Shown: piece by piece, positions 24,881-36,173 of the stretch | Numbering within the stretch: the stretch's first letter is position 1 | Layout of the letters: each line of letters opens with the position of its first letter | Source of the DNA: Ferriphaselus amnicola | Lineage (GTDB): Bacteria > Pseudomonadota > Gammaproteobacteria > Burkholderiales > Gallionellaceae | Direction: 5' to 3' | Length of the DNA stretch: 64,000 bases | Assembly (NCBI RefSeq): GCF_000974685.2 | Contig: NZ_AP018738.1 | Coordinates: forward strand, 992,001 to 1,056,000 | Translations under genes and position numbers: made by a program | Notes under the pieces: model-generated | Seen by the model: the letters and a program-made list of their open reading frames with translations, nothing else | Told to the model about the DNA's origin: nothing | The model's database searches: none

Positions 24881-24902
24881 TGACGGGGAAGCCCTTGTAG
24901 TA

Positions 24903-24943
24903 ATTTAGACGACAAAATAATGAGTCGGCAATGTCGTCTAAAT
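24903..24943. repeat. Perfect 12-bp inverted repeat just outside the IS
   Basis: ATTTAGACGACA (24903-24914) and TGTCGTCTAAAT (24932-24943) with a 17-base spacer. There is no T-run and the stem is A+T-rich, so a recombinase or regulator site is more likely than a terminator. The remaining sequence to 25102 holds no gene I can support; it has a repeated GATATAGGC word near 25009 and 25020. Confidence 0.5.
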
Positions 24944-25102
24944 CGGGTGTGTCTGTCAATGAGTTGTTGAAAAATCCCATGTAACCAGCTTGTTACTATA
25001 ACTTTGGATATAGGCCATCCGATATAGGCGGCCTAAAAAAGCGCGGATGAATGTCCAGGTGGTTTCTCAGGTCTGGGCGGTTTGTCTGCGGACTCCGCTG
25101 TG

Positions 25103-25969
25103 CTAGTTCTTGGTTTCCAGTTTGTCGCTCTGGGTGAAGGTCCAGGTGCGGGTGATGCTGAGGATGTCGGTGTCGCGGCGGATGTCGGGGGGGAAGGCGG
25201 CGTAGGGGGCGGCCATGGCGACGATGCGTTTGGCGGCGTCATCCAGCACGGCTTGGCCGGAGGAGCGGCTGACTTCGATGTTTTCCACGCTGCCGTCGCT
25301 GCGGATGGAGACAGTGAGTTGCAGGCTGCCGAAGATGCGTTGACGGCGGGCTTGCTCGGGGTAGTTCAAATTGCCGACGCGTTCGACTTTGGCGCGCCAG
25401 TCTTCGACGTATTGGGCGAAGCGGAATTCTTGCGTGCGTGCGCCGATGAACTTGCGGCGGGGTAGCTTCTGGTAAGCCTCGAAATCCTTGCTGATTTGCG
25501 CTTCTAGGCGGGCGATCTCTAGGCTGCGTTGCATCAGATCCTCGCCGCTGCTATCGCCGACTTGCGACTGTTTGGGGTTATGCCCACGATCAACGGCGGT
25601 GCGGCTCTTAAGCTGTGTCATCAGCTTTTTGTTTTCTTGCTCCAGTTGTTGTTGGCGCTGAGTGGCTTGCTCTTCGACGAAGTGTTGATCGTCTGTCAGC
25701 GTGGGTAAGGGACTTTTGGCCTGACGGTCAGCGGTGGTGTTGCCGCCGCCATCTAGATTGGCTTGCGCCAAAGCATCGGCCTTGTCGGGGCGAGATTTGG
25801 ATTGGCTGTTGACTAGGGTGACTTCCAGCGGTTGCAGCGCGTTGAGGGCTTTGCGCGGGTCGGGCAGAACTAGGCCGACGCCGAATAAAGCAAACCCGTG
25901 CAATAGCAATGAAAAAGCAATACCGATAGAAATCGGAAGCTTTAGCATTTGCACGAGTTGATAACGCAT
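25103..25969 (-). CDS. TonB-family energy-transducer protein
   Basis: 288 residues. An N-terminal signal anchor (LPISIGIAFSLLLHGFALFGVGLVL, with the SxxxH pattern of TonB) precedes a charged coiled-coil-like centre (QQLEQENKKLMTQLKS) in place of the usual Pro-rich spacer, then a TonB C-terminal domain (YPEQARRQRIFGSLQLTVSIRSDGSVENIEVSRSSGQAVLDDAAKRIV). No exbB or exbD is nearby. Its ATG overlaps the stop of the RNase II-family gene by one base, so the two are coupled. The Glu/Gln-rich centre suggests it may serve in something other than outer-membrane transport. Confidence 0.85.
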   Translation of the reverse strand: MRYQLVQMLKLPISIGIAFSLLLHGFALFGVGLVLPDPRKALNALQPLEVTLVNSQSKSRPDKADALAQANLDGGGNTTADRQAKSPLPTLTDDQHFVEEQATQRQQQLEQENKKLMTQLKSRTAVDRGHNPKQSQVGDSSGEDLMQRSLEIARLEAQISKDFEAYQKLPRRKFIGARTQEFRFAQYVEDWRAKVERVGNLNYPEQARRQRIFGSLQLTVSIRSDGSVENIEVSRSSGQAVLDDAAKRIVAMAAPYAAFPPDIRRDTDILSITRTWTFTQSDKLETKN

Positions 25970-27819
25970 TACTCGGCGACCTCCACGGTGGCGACGTAAC
26001 GCGCGTCAAAACTCAGGTCGAGCAGATCGACTGCGGTGATCTCTAGCGTGACGCGGGTGTTGGCAGGTAGTTCCGGTAGGGAGGGCACGCGACCGATCAA
26101 TGGGATGCCGGCGAAGCGCACCAGATTCTCACGGATGAGTTGCGCTTCGATCTGTTGCACGTTCTCCTGCTGCAGCCAGCGCAAACACCAGTAGCGTTCC
26201 ATGTCGCGCTGGAAGTCGGCGTAGATGCCGTACATCTGATCGAAGTCGCGCATGGCGGCGAACAGCATCGTGTCGTTGCGCACGTAAGCGGGCTCTTCGC
26301 CGCGCAGCAGGGCGATGAGTTGGCGCTGGTTGAGCAAGTCCACATAGCGGCGCAGCGGCGAACTCGACCAAGCGTATTGAGCCACGCCCAAGCCTTGGTG
26401 CGGCGCGGGCACGCTGCTCATCTTGACCTTGCCGTTGTTCTGGGTGCGGTAGATGGCGGTGTAGTTGTTGTCGGCCAGCTCTTTGCCCCATTCGCTGTTG
26501 ACGAAGATCATCAGCTCGGACACCACCTTGTCGATGGGCGAGCCCCGCCGACGGGTGCCGATGATGACGCGGTCATCCACGATGTCGAAGGTGTAATCGA
26601 CTTGCTGGTTGCTGTTGTCGGCCGACTTGCCACGTCGCGCTTCCAGTTTCTGCGCCAGTTGCCAGAGCAGGGTGAGTTCGGGCGCGTAGGCGTAATCCAG
26701 TCGGCCAGCGGCCAGCGATTCCTCGTTGAACAGCGGCTCAAGCGTGTCGTGGCGCAGGTTGGCGGCGATGTGCAGGCGTTCGAGGCGGCTCTCGGTCGCG
26801 GTGACTTCCAGCGTGTCGGCTTGCACGGTGAGGTACATCGACAACGCGGGGCAGACCCGGTCAGCGTTGAGCGTGAACACTTCGACCACCGAGTCCGGCA
26901 GCATGGTGATCTTGCCGCCCGGCATATAGACGGTGGAAAGTCGCGCCATCGCTAATTCGTCGCCGGACGAGCCGCGCGGCATGCCCAGCGCAGGGGCGGC
27001 GATATGCACGCCGATGCGCCAGTCGCCAGAATCCAGTTTTTCCAGCGAGAACGCATCGTCGATCTCGGTGGTGCTGGCATCGTCGATGCTGAAGGCGGTG
27101 ACGGTGGCCAGCGGCAGCTCGTCCCAGCTGGCGAGTTCCACTGGCGGGAAACCCGTACCCTTGGGGAAATGTTCGGTGAGAAAGCGTTGCAGGTGGTAAT
27201 CCTGCGTGGACGGAATCGCGCCGCAGCGGTGCAGCAGATGGGCGGCGGACAGTCCGGTAGCGGCGCATGCGGCTTCCAGTGCCTTGACCTCGATGGTGTT
27301 GCGATCCGGTTTGTACAACAAAAGTTGCAGCTTGCCCGCTAGTTCTTCTGGCAACTCGAAGCGGCTTAATGCTTCGGTGTAGCGCGCTTGCTGTTCAGCT
27401 AACAGCCGCTTCTTCTCGGCTCCCGCCAGCGCGGCTTTCAGCGCTTCCGGCGGCGCGGCCTTGTAGCGGCCTTTACCTTTCTTGTAAAAGTACATCGGCG
27501 CCGAATGCAGGCGGATCAGCGCACCAGCCGCTTCCAGCGGATTCGGCGCGTGGCCGAAATACTCGGTCGCCAGTTCCTCGAAACCGAACTCGTCCGGCGG
27601 GCAGCATTCCCACAGAAAGTCGGTGTCGATGTCGGCGGCGGTGGCCTCGGCTTGCGGCATGAACTCGTCCAAGGCCGGGGTAGGGAAGCGCAACATCACG
27701 CTGGTCGCCTTGATCTTGCTGCGTTTGCCAGAGATGCTCTCGACTTGTAGCGAGGTGGTGTTGTCGGCGAAGAGCGTGCCTACCTTGAAGCCGCCGTCTT
27801 CTTCGTAAAGGATGTTCAT
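25969..27819 (-). CDS. RNase II-family (RNB domain) exoribonuclease
   Basis: 616 residues. The RNB catalytic domain is seen in TAFSIDDASTTEIDDAFSLEKL, which has the cluster of magnesium-binding Asp residues, and in the later WSSSPLRRYVDLLNQRQLIALL, the conserved Arg-rich SPxRRYxDLxxHR-like motif. An N-terminal region of about 220 residues lacks a clear cold-shock repeat, and a short S1-like OB segment ends the protein. It degrades RNA 3' to 5' in the cytoplasm. It is shorter than RNase R and nearer to the cyanobacterial/betaproteobacterial short RNase II type. Confidence 0.88.
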   Translation of the reverse strand: MNILYEEDGGFKVGTLFADNTTSLQVESISGKRSKIKATSVMLRFPTPALDEFMPQAEATAADIDTDFLWECCPPDEFGFEELATEYFGHAPNPLEAAGALIRLHSAPMYFYKKGKGRYKAAPPEALKAALAGAEKKRLLAEQQARYTEALSRFELPEELAGKLQLLLYKPDRNTIEVKALEAACAATGLSAAHLLHRCGAIPSTQDYHLQRFLTEHFPKGTGFPPVELASWDELPLATVTAFSIDDASTTEIDDAFSLEKLDSGDWRIGVHIAAPALGMPRGSSGDELAMARLSTVYMPGGKITMLPDSVVEVFTLNADRVCPALSMYLTVQADTLEVTATESRLERLHIAANLRHDTLEPLFNEESLAAGRLDYAYAPELTLLWQLAQKLEARRGKSADNSNQQVDYTFDIVDDRVIIGTRRRGSPIDKVVSELMIFVNSEWGKELADNNYTAIYRTQNNGKVKMSSVPAPHQGLGVAQYAWSSSPLRRYVDLLNQRQLIALLRGEEPAYVRNDTMLFAAMRDFDQMYGIYADFQRDMERYWCLRWLQQENVQQIEAQLIRENLVRFAGIPLIGRVPSLPELPANTRVTLEITAVDLLDLSFDARYVATVEVAE

Positions 27820-27867
27820 GGGGGATGGAGTGAAAACAGTGCGCTGATTATATCAGGTGCGCCGTAC

Positions 27868-27909
27868 TGCAAAGGAAAACGGCGGAACCGGTTGCCCGAT
27901 TCCGCCGTT
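27868..27909 (-). terminator. Terminator of the cytochrome c gene
   Basis: On the minus strand AACGGCGGAA (27909-27900), 12-base loop, TTCCGCCGTT (27887-27878) followed by TTCCTTTG. It begins 18 bases after the cytochrome stop. Confidence 0.75.
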
Positions 27910-27927
27910 AATTTGAGGCGGGGTGGC

Positions 27928-28242
27928 TTACTTGAGTGCCAAGATCCAGCTCACCATTGCCTTGATGTCAGCATCGCTGACTTTGGCGGCTGTCGGCGGC
28001 ATCTTGCCGCTGAAGGAGCCGGATCCGCCACTGCGAACCTTGGCTTCCAGCTTGGCTTGTGCATCAGCCTTGCCAGCGTATTTGGCGGCTACTTCCTTGA
28101 ATGCAGGGCCCATCACCTTTTTGTCCACGCTGTGGCACATCGTGCAGCCAGATTTCTTTGCCAGAGCTTCGCCGTCTTCTGCCTGAGCAACGCCAGCCAT
28201 CATCAAACTTGCAACCATACCTGTCAGAATCAGTTTGTTCAT
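27928..28242 (-). CDS. Periplasmic class I cytochrome c
   Basis: 104 residues from ATG 28242, which lies 6 bases after AAGGAG; the ATG two codons earlier touches the ribosome site. A signal peptide (MNKLILTGMVASLMMAGVAQA) is followed by the heme site SGCTMCHSVDKKVMGP and the axial Met in SGKMPPTAAKVSDADIKAMVSWILALK. This is the c551/c552 type of about 80 mature residues, a soluble electron carrier. It is a single gene with its own terminator. Confidence 0.93.
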   Translation of the reverse strand: MNKLILTGMVASLMMAGVAQAEDGEALAKKSGCTMCHSVDKKVMGPAFKEVAAKYAGKADAQAKLEAKVRSGGSGSFSGKMPPTAAKVSDADIKAMVSWILALK

Positions 28243-28373
28243 TTCCATCTCCTTACGTTGTGTAACAAAAACCATGCGTCCGATGCGACTAATCTTCTCA
28301 GTCGCTACTTCATCACATTTTGCTAAAAATTGCATTATCTAAATGCACAGGATCAACCTCAAAATAGTTGAGC

Positions 28374-31187
<2,814 letters not shown>

Positions 31188-31205
31188 TTAGCAATAGGGG
31201 CTTGT

Positions 31206-31445
31206 ATGCCTATTTATGAATATCGTTGCAGTAGTTGCGGTACACAGAAAGACGTGATGCAGAAGATGAGCGATGCCGTGCTGACCACGTGTCCTGAATG
31301 TGGTCAAGAAACGTTTAACAAGATGCTTTCCGCGACGGGACTTCAGTTCAAGGGCAGTGGCTATCATGCGGCGAACAATACTCCGCAGCCCACATGCTCG
31401 CCATGTGCCGCTGCTGGTTCGTGCCCGATGGCAGGTAACGCCTAG
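31206..31445 (+). CDS. FmdB-family zinc-ribbon regulatory protein
   Basis: 79 residues beginning MPIYEYRCSSCG, the FmdB/CxxC zinc-ribbon signature, with the second pair in TTCPECGQ. A Cys-rich tail follows (CSPCAAAGSCP). The family is common beside DUF502 and aspS in betaproteobacteria; its function is not established. Its TAG overlaps the next gene's GTG by one base. Confidence 0.9.
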   Translation: MPIYEYRCSSCGTQKDVMQKMSDAVLTTCPECGQETFNKMLSATGLQFKGSGYHAANNTPQPTCSPCAAAGSCPMAGNA

Positions 31446-32056
31446 TGAAAAAATACCTTATCACTGGCCTGTTGGTGTGGGTGCCGCTGGGGATCACACT
31501 GTGGGTGCTGAACTTCACTATCTCTACGCTAGACCAGAGCTTGTTAGTGATTCCGGCTGCACTTCAGCCGGATGTGCTGCTGGGCGTGCATATTCCCGGC
31601 TTGGGCGTGATCCTCACGTTTGCGGTCGTATTGACCACCGGCGTGCTGGCGCGCAATGTGTTCGGGCAGCGGCTGCTGCATTGGGGTGATACCGCACTCG
31701 CTCGCATCCCGTTTGTGAGCAGCATCTACAAGGGCGTGAAGCAAGTCAGCGATACCCTTTTGTCGAGCAACGGCACTTCGTTTCGCAAGGTCTTGTTGGT
31801 GCGCTACCCACATCCACAAGCGTGGTCGCTGGCATTTCAGACCAATGTGCCGGGCGAAGTCTCACGTTTGCTGGACGATGAACACGTCGCCGTGTTCATC
31901 CCGACGACGCCTAGCCCAGTCAACGGCTTCTATTTCTTCGTGCCTAAAGCCGAAACCATCGAGCTGGATATGAGCGTCGATGCGGCGTTGCGGTCTATCG
32001 TTTCCATGGGCGTGGTCGCTGCTGCGGAAACCGCTGTCCCTAACCAAATTTCCTGA
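31445..32056 (+). CDS. DUF502-family membrane protein
   Basis: 203 residues, GTG start overlapping the fmdB-like stop. Two hydrophobic N-terminal segments ([21 protein letters not shown] and [24 protein letters not shown]) and the conserved [20 protein letters not shown] motif define the family. The C-terminal half ([18 protein letters not shown]) is also conserved. Function unknown; usually next to aspS, as here. Confidence 0.9.
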   Translation: MKKYLITGLLVWVPLGITLWVLNFTISTLDQSLLVIPAALQPDVLLGVHIPGLGVILTFAVVLTTGVLARNVFGQRLLHWGDTALARIPFVSSIYKGVKQVSDTLLSSNGTSFRKVLLVRYPHPQAWSLAFQTNVPGEVSRLLDDEHVAVFIPTTPSPVNGFYFFVPKAETIELDMSVDAALRSIVSMGVVAAAETAVPNQIS

Positions 32057-32078
32057 AATTACTCATCTGAATAGCACT

Positions 32079-33881
32079 ATGCGTACACATTACTGCGGAC
32101 AAATCAACACCGCCCATTTGGGCAAAATCATCACTCTGTGCGGCTGGGCGCATCGCCGCCGCGACCACGGCGGGGTGATCTTCATCGACCTGCGCGACCG
32201 TGAAGGTCTGGCACAAGTTGTGTGCGACCCGGATCGCGCTGAGATGTTTGCCACTGCTGAAGCGGTGCGTAGCGAGTTTGTGCTGCGCATCACCGGCAAG
32301 GTGCGCCGTCGTCCAGAAGGTACGGAGAATCCCAATCTGCCCAGCGGCGAAGTCGAGATCATCTGCCAAGAGATCGAAGTGCTGAACACCGCCGTCACGC
32401 CGCCGTTCCAGTTGGATGACGAAAACCTGTCCGAAAACGTGCGCCTGACCCATCGCGTGATTGATCTGCGTCGCCCACAGATGCAGAAGAACATGCGTTT
32501 GCGCTACGAGACCGCGCGCGCTTTCCGCCGCTTCCTCGATGACAAGGGTTTCATCGACATCGAGACACCGATGCTCACCAAATCCACGCCGGAAGGCGCA
32601 CGCGACTACCTCGTACCGTCGCGCGTCCATGCCGGTGAGTTCTTTGCGTTGCCGCAATCACCTCAATTATTTAAGCAGTTGCTGATGGTGGCGGGCTTTG
32701 ATCGTTACTATCAATTGACCAAGTGCTTCCGAGACGAAGATTTGCGCGCCGACCGCCAGCCCGAATTCACTCAGGTCGATATCGAGACTTCGTTCATGAG
32801 CGAAGAGCAGATCATGGAGTTGACCGAAGAGATGATCCGCACCGTGTTCAAGGAAGTGCTAGAAGTCAGCCTGCCCAAGAAATTCCCGCGTATCACCTAT
32901 GCTGAAGCCATGGCGCGCTTCGGCTCGGACAAGCCGGATATGCGCGTGACACTAGAGATCACCGAAGTCACCGACGCGTTGAAGGATGTCGCGTTCAAGG
33001 TGTTCGCTGGCGTGGCGAATTCCGAAAATGGCCGTATCGGCGCGCTGCGCGTGCCCGGTGGCGCGACGCTGACCCGTGGTGAGATCGACGACTACACCAA
33101 GTTCGTTGGCATTTACGGCGCCAAGGGCTTGGCTTATATCAAGGTCAACGATGTGACTCAGTTGAATGAACACGGCCTGCAATCGCCCATCGTCAAAAAT
33201 CTGCATGAGACCGCACTGGCCACTATCATGCAGCGCACTGGCGCGCAAAATGGCGATCTGATCTTCTTCGGTGCGGACAAGGCCAAGGTGGTGAACGATG
33301 CGCTGGGCGCACTGCGCACCAAGCTCGGCCACGAAAAGGGATTCACCAACGGCAAGGCGTGGGAGCCGATCTGGGTGGTGGACTTCCCGATGTTCGAGTA
33401 CGACGACGAAGCCAAGCGCTGGAGCGCCTGCCACCATCCGTTCACCTCGCCTAAAGATGAGCACATCGAGTTCCTCGAAACCGATCCGGGACGTTGCTTG
33501 GCCAAGGCTTACGACTTAGCGCTCAACGGCTGGGAGATCGGCGGCGGCTCGGTGCGTATCCACAAGGAAGCTGTGCAGAGCCAAGTGTTCCGCGCGCTCA
33601 ACATCGATGCAGAAGAAGCGCAACTCAAGTTCGGCTTCCTGCTTGATGCCTTGCAATACGGCGCGCCCCCACACGGCGGCTTGGCCTTCGGCTTGGATCG
33701 CATCGTCACCATGATGACCGGCGCCGAATCCATCCGCGACGTGATCGCTTTCCCCAAGACACAACGCGCCCAATGTCTATTGACTCAAGCGCCGAGTGCC
33801 GTGGACGAGAAGCAGCTGCGCGAACTTCACATCCGCCTGCGTCAACAGGTGCAGACGACAGTGGAAGTGAATAAGGAGTAA
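32079..33881 (+). CDS. aspS: Aspartyl-tRNA synthetase
   Basis: 600 residues from ATG 32079 ([43 protein letters not shown]), the usual start; the open frame extends upstream into DUF502 and is rejected there. An OB-fold anticodon domain leads into the class II catalytic core: motif 2 [16 protein letters not shown] and motif 3 [27 protein letters not shown]. The length with the GAD insertion is the bacterial type. Whether it is discriminating (Asp only) or also charges tRNA-Asn was not settled; no gatCAB is in the window. Confidence 0.96.
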   Translation: MRTHYCGQINTAHLGKIITLCGWAHRRRDHGGVIFIDLRDREGLAQVVCDPDRAEMFATAEAVRSEFVLRITGKVRRRPEGTENPNLPSGEVEIICQEIEVLNTAVTPPFQLDDENLSENVRLTHRVIDLRRPQMQKNMRLRYETARAFRRFLDDKGFIDIETPMLTKSTPEGARDYLVPSRVHAGEFFALPQSPQLFKQLLMVAGFDRYYQLTKCFRDEDLRADRQPEFTQVDIETSFMSEEQIMELTEEMIRTVFKEVLEVSLPKKFPRITYAEAMARFGSDKPDMRVTLEITEVTDALKDVAFKVFAGVANSENGRIGALRVPGGATLTRGEIDDYTKFVGIYGAKGLAYIKVNDVTQLNEHGLQSPIVKNLHETALATIMQRTGAQNGDLIFFGADKAKVVNDALGALRTKLGHEKGFTNGKAWEPIWVVDFPMFEYDDEAKRWSACHHPFTSPKDEHIEFLETDPGRCLAKAYDLALNGWEIGGGSVRIHKEAVQSQVFRALNIDAEEAQLKFGFLLDALQYGAPPHGGLAFGLDRIVTMMTGAESIRDVIAFPKTQRAQCLLTQAPSAVDEKQLRELHIRLRQQVQTTVEVNKE

Positions 33882-33883
33882 GT

Positions 33884-34258
33884 ATGATGGCGCACGGTTT
33901 CCGCGCGCTACTACTGCTGGGGCTGCTCTTCGCACTCCCAGCTGGGGCTTGGCAGTTCTTCACGACTGAAGCTGCCAAGCCCTCCATCGCCGTCTCTGCA
34001 CTCTCTACTGAAGCCCGCGCCACGCTGCAACTCATCAAGCAAGGTGGGCCGTTTCCTTATCCCCGTGACGGGGTGGTGTTCGGCAACTACGAGCATCTTC
34101 TGCCCAAGCAGCCACGCGGCTATTACCATGAATACACCGTGAAGACGCCGGGCGAGCATGGTCGCGGCGCGCGGCGCATCGTGTGTGGGGTGGTTCCTGA
34201 GTGTTATTACACCGGCGATCATTACCAAACATTTCAGCGGATTGATGAGGGAAGGTGA
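33884..34258 (+). CDS. Secreted guanyl-specific ribonuclease (RNase Sa/N1-T1 family)
   Basis: 124 residues with a signal peptide (MMAHGFRALLLLGLLFALPAGAW). The mature part closely follows RNase Sa: GGPFPYPRDGVVFGNYEHLLP, then YYHEYTVKTPG, GARRIVCG and YYTGDHYQTFQRI. The catalytic residues fall at Glu83, Arg98 and His113, all intact, and Cys101/Cys107 could form a disulfide. It cuts RNA after G. AAGGAG lies in the last codons of aspS. The barstar gene follows with a one-base overlap, so this is an enzyme-inhibitor pair. Confidence 0.9.
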   Translation: MMAHGFRALLLLGLLFALPAGAWQFFTTEAAKPSIAVSALSTEARATLQLIKQGGPFPYPRDGVVFGNYEHLLPKQPRGYYHEYTVKTPGEHGRGARRIVCGVVPECYYTGDHYQTFQRIDEGR

Positions 34259-34605
34259 TGGTGCGTTCAACGGTAAATCCCTCTCAGCCTCCCTTGGATC
34301 TCGAAGGGGGCCGTTCTGGCTCGGCTCGTTTTGACGTGGAGGTGAGCGGGCTGGATAAATCGGCCTTTATAGCTACCATCGCCCATGCTGTAGGTGTTCC
34401 CGCTAGCTTTGGAGATAACTGGGATGCGCTGGCGGATGGGTTGCAGGATTTGTCCTGGTGTCAGGCATCTTCCTATGAACTGGTGCTGCGCGGTTCGGCG
34501 GCGTTGAGTGAGGCTGAGTGGGCGATTAGCCGCGAGATTTTCAGTGACACCGAGCAGTTCTGGCAGGCGCAGGGCAAGTCGTTTCGGGTGAAAGTCGAAA
34601 GCTGA
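34258..34605 (+). CDS. Barstar-family ribonuclease inhibitor
   Basis: 115 residues from ATG 34258, overlapping the ribonuclease stop by one base. The barstar pattern is present: KSAFIATIAHAVGVPASFGDNWDALADGLQDLSW, in which the Asp of NWDALADGL is the residue that enters the nuclease active site. It protects the cytoplasm from its partner before secretion. Its TGA in turn overlaps the nudB start, so three genes are coupled. Confidence 0.92.
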   Translation: MVRSTVNPSQPPLDLEGGRSGSARFDVEVSGLDKSAFIATIAHAVGVPASFGDNWDALADGLQDLSWCQASSYELVLRGSAALSEAEWAISREIFSDTEQFWQAQGKSFRVKVES

Positions 34606-35051
34606 TGCCCTACAAGCAGCCGATCTCTGCGCTCATCGTCATCTACACCCCACAACTGGAGGTGCTGTTGCTGGAGCGTGCCGATTATCCCGATGCTTGG
34701 CAGTCAGTCACTGGCAGTCGCGACGGCGAGGAGTCGCTTCGCGAAACCGCGATCCGCGAGGTGGGCGAAGAAACTGGCATAGCCGCCACTCGCTACGCAC
34801 TTACCGACTGGCAGCAGCAGAACGTCTATGACATCTACGCCAAATGGGTACACCGCTACCCGCCCGGTACGACGCACAACACCGAGCATGTGTTCGGACT
34901 GGAAGTGCCGGAAAGACTGCTGGTGACGCTCTCGCCGCGTGAACATCTCAGCTACCAGTGGTTGCCTTGGGAAGCTGCGGCGGCTAAAGTGTTCTCGCCG
35001 AGCAATCGGGCGGCGATCCTTGAATTACCAAAACGAGTCATCCATGTCTGA
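34605..35051 (+). CDS. nudB: Dihydroneopterin triphosphate diphosphatase (Nudix)
   Basis: 148 residues. The Nudix box is [23 protein letters not shown] (GX5EX7REUXEEXGU). The N-terminal [13 protein letters not shown] and the long [23 protein letters not shown] segment are typical of NudB, which removes pyrophosphate from dihydroneopterin triphosphate in folate synthesis. ATG overlaps the barstar stop by one base; its 3' end overlaps nadA by 8 bases. Confidence 0.9.
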   Translation: MPYKQPISALIVIYTPQLEVLLLERADYPDAWQSVTGSRDGEESLRETAIREVGEETGIAATRYALTDWQQQNVYDIYAKWVHRYPPGTTHNTEHVFGLEVPERLLVTLSPREHLSYQWLPWEAAAAKVFSPSNRAAILELPKRVIHV

Positions 35052-36141
35052 ACAAAAGATTTCCATTGCTTACGACCACCCCGATGCTGGGCAGACTTGT
35101 TGCAGCACGGCGCAGGCGTGGGCTCGCACGCCGCAAGAGCCTGCCGCCGATGAAAAGGCCGAGCTGATTTCGCGTATCAAGCGTCTGCTCAAGGAGCAGG
35201 ATGCTGTGCTGGTGGCACATTATTACGTGCATCCAGACTTGCAAGACTTGGCCGAGGCGACCGGCGGCATCGTGTCGGATTCACTGGATATGGCGAACTT
35301 CGGCCATCAGCATCCGGCCAAGACCATTGTGGTGGCGGGCGTGCGTTTCATGGGCGAGACTGCGAAGATTTTGAATCCCGAGAAGCGAGTGCTGATGCCC
35401 GACCTTGAAGCGGAATGCTCGCTCGATCTTGGCTGCCCGGTGGACGAATTCGCCGCGTTCTGCGACGGACACCCTGATCGCACCGTGGTGGTCTATGCCA
35501 ACACTAGCGCGGCGGTGAAGGCGCGCGCCGATTGGATGGTGACCAGCTCGATCGCCTTGCCGGTGGTGCGTCATCTGATGGAGCAGGGCAGGAAAATCCT
35601 CTGGGCACCCGACCGTCATCTCGGCAGCTACGTGCAGGAGCAGACTGGTGCAGACATGTTGCTGTGGCAGGGCTCGTGCATTGTGCATGACGAGTACAAG
35701 GCCAAGGAACTGATCGAGATGAAGGCGGCGCATCCCGGCGCGCTGGTGCTGGTGCATCCCGAGTCGCCACGTGCGGTGGTGAAGTTGGCCGATGTGGTCG
35801 GCTCGACAACCCAGCTCATTTCGGCAGCGCAGAAATCGGTTGCGCAGGAATTTATCGTCGCTACTGACAATGGCATCCTGCATAAGATGCGCACCCTTTG
35901 CCCCGACAAAGTCTTTCTTGAAGCGCCTACCGCAGGGGCAGGTGCGAACTGCACTAGTTGTAGCCATTGCCCGTGGATGGCGATGAACGGACTGCGCAAC
36001 CTAGCTGAGGTGCTGGAAAATGGTCGCAACGAGGTTCATGTTGATCCCGCCATCGGCCTGCGCGCCAAACAGCCGATCGAAAAGATGTTGGAATTCGCGC
36101 GCCAGATCAAACTGCCGACGCGTGGTATTGGTAACGCCTGA
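35044..36141 (+). CDS. nadA: Quinolinate synthase A
   Basis: 365 residues from ATG 35044. It condenses iminoaspartate with dihydroxyacetone phosphate to quinolinate for NAD synthesis. The [4Fe-4S]-ligand cysteines are in ECSLDLGCP and in the C-terminal [14 protein letters not shown]; the [19 protein letters not shown] start of the core and [14 protein letters not shown] are family blocks. It overlaps nudB, and AAAACGAG stands in for a weak ribosome site. nadB and nadC are not in the window. Confidence 0.95.
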   Translation: MSEQKISIAYDHPDAGQTCCSTAQAWARTPQEPAADEKAELISRIKRLLKEQDAVLVAHYYVHPDLQDLAEATGGIVSDSLDMANFGHQHPAKTIVVAGVRFMGETAKILNPEKRVLMPDLEAECSLDLGCPVDEFAAFCDGHPDRTVVVYANTSAAVKARADWMVTSSIALPVVRHLMEQGRKILWAPDRHLGSYVQEQTGADMLLWQGSCIVHDEYKAKELIEMKAAHPGALVLVHPESPRAVVKLADVVGSTTQLISAAQKSVAQEFIVATDNGILHKMRTLCPDKVFLEAPTAGAGANCTSCSHCPWMAMNGLRNLAEVLENGRNEVHVDPAIGLRAKQPIEKMLEFARQIKLPTRGIGNA

Positions 36142-36173
36142 GCAGTTGGCATCGAAGAATCTGGGGGTAGGGC

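Larger units (their letters stand above)
23441..24899 (+). mobile_element. IS110-family insertion sequence, IS1111 type, at an attC site
   Basis: About 1.46 kb. Subterminal inverted repeats: left AAGGGACTTCCCCGTC (23446-23461), right GACGGGGAAGCCCTT (24882-24896), pairing over about 15 positions with one indel. They flank a DEDD transposase gene, with about 110 noncoding bases on the left and about 320 on the right, the IS1111 layout. Members of this group (IS1111-attC) are known to enter integron attC sites. Exact tips are uncertain by about 10 bases. Confidence 0.75.
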
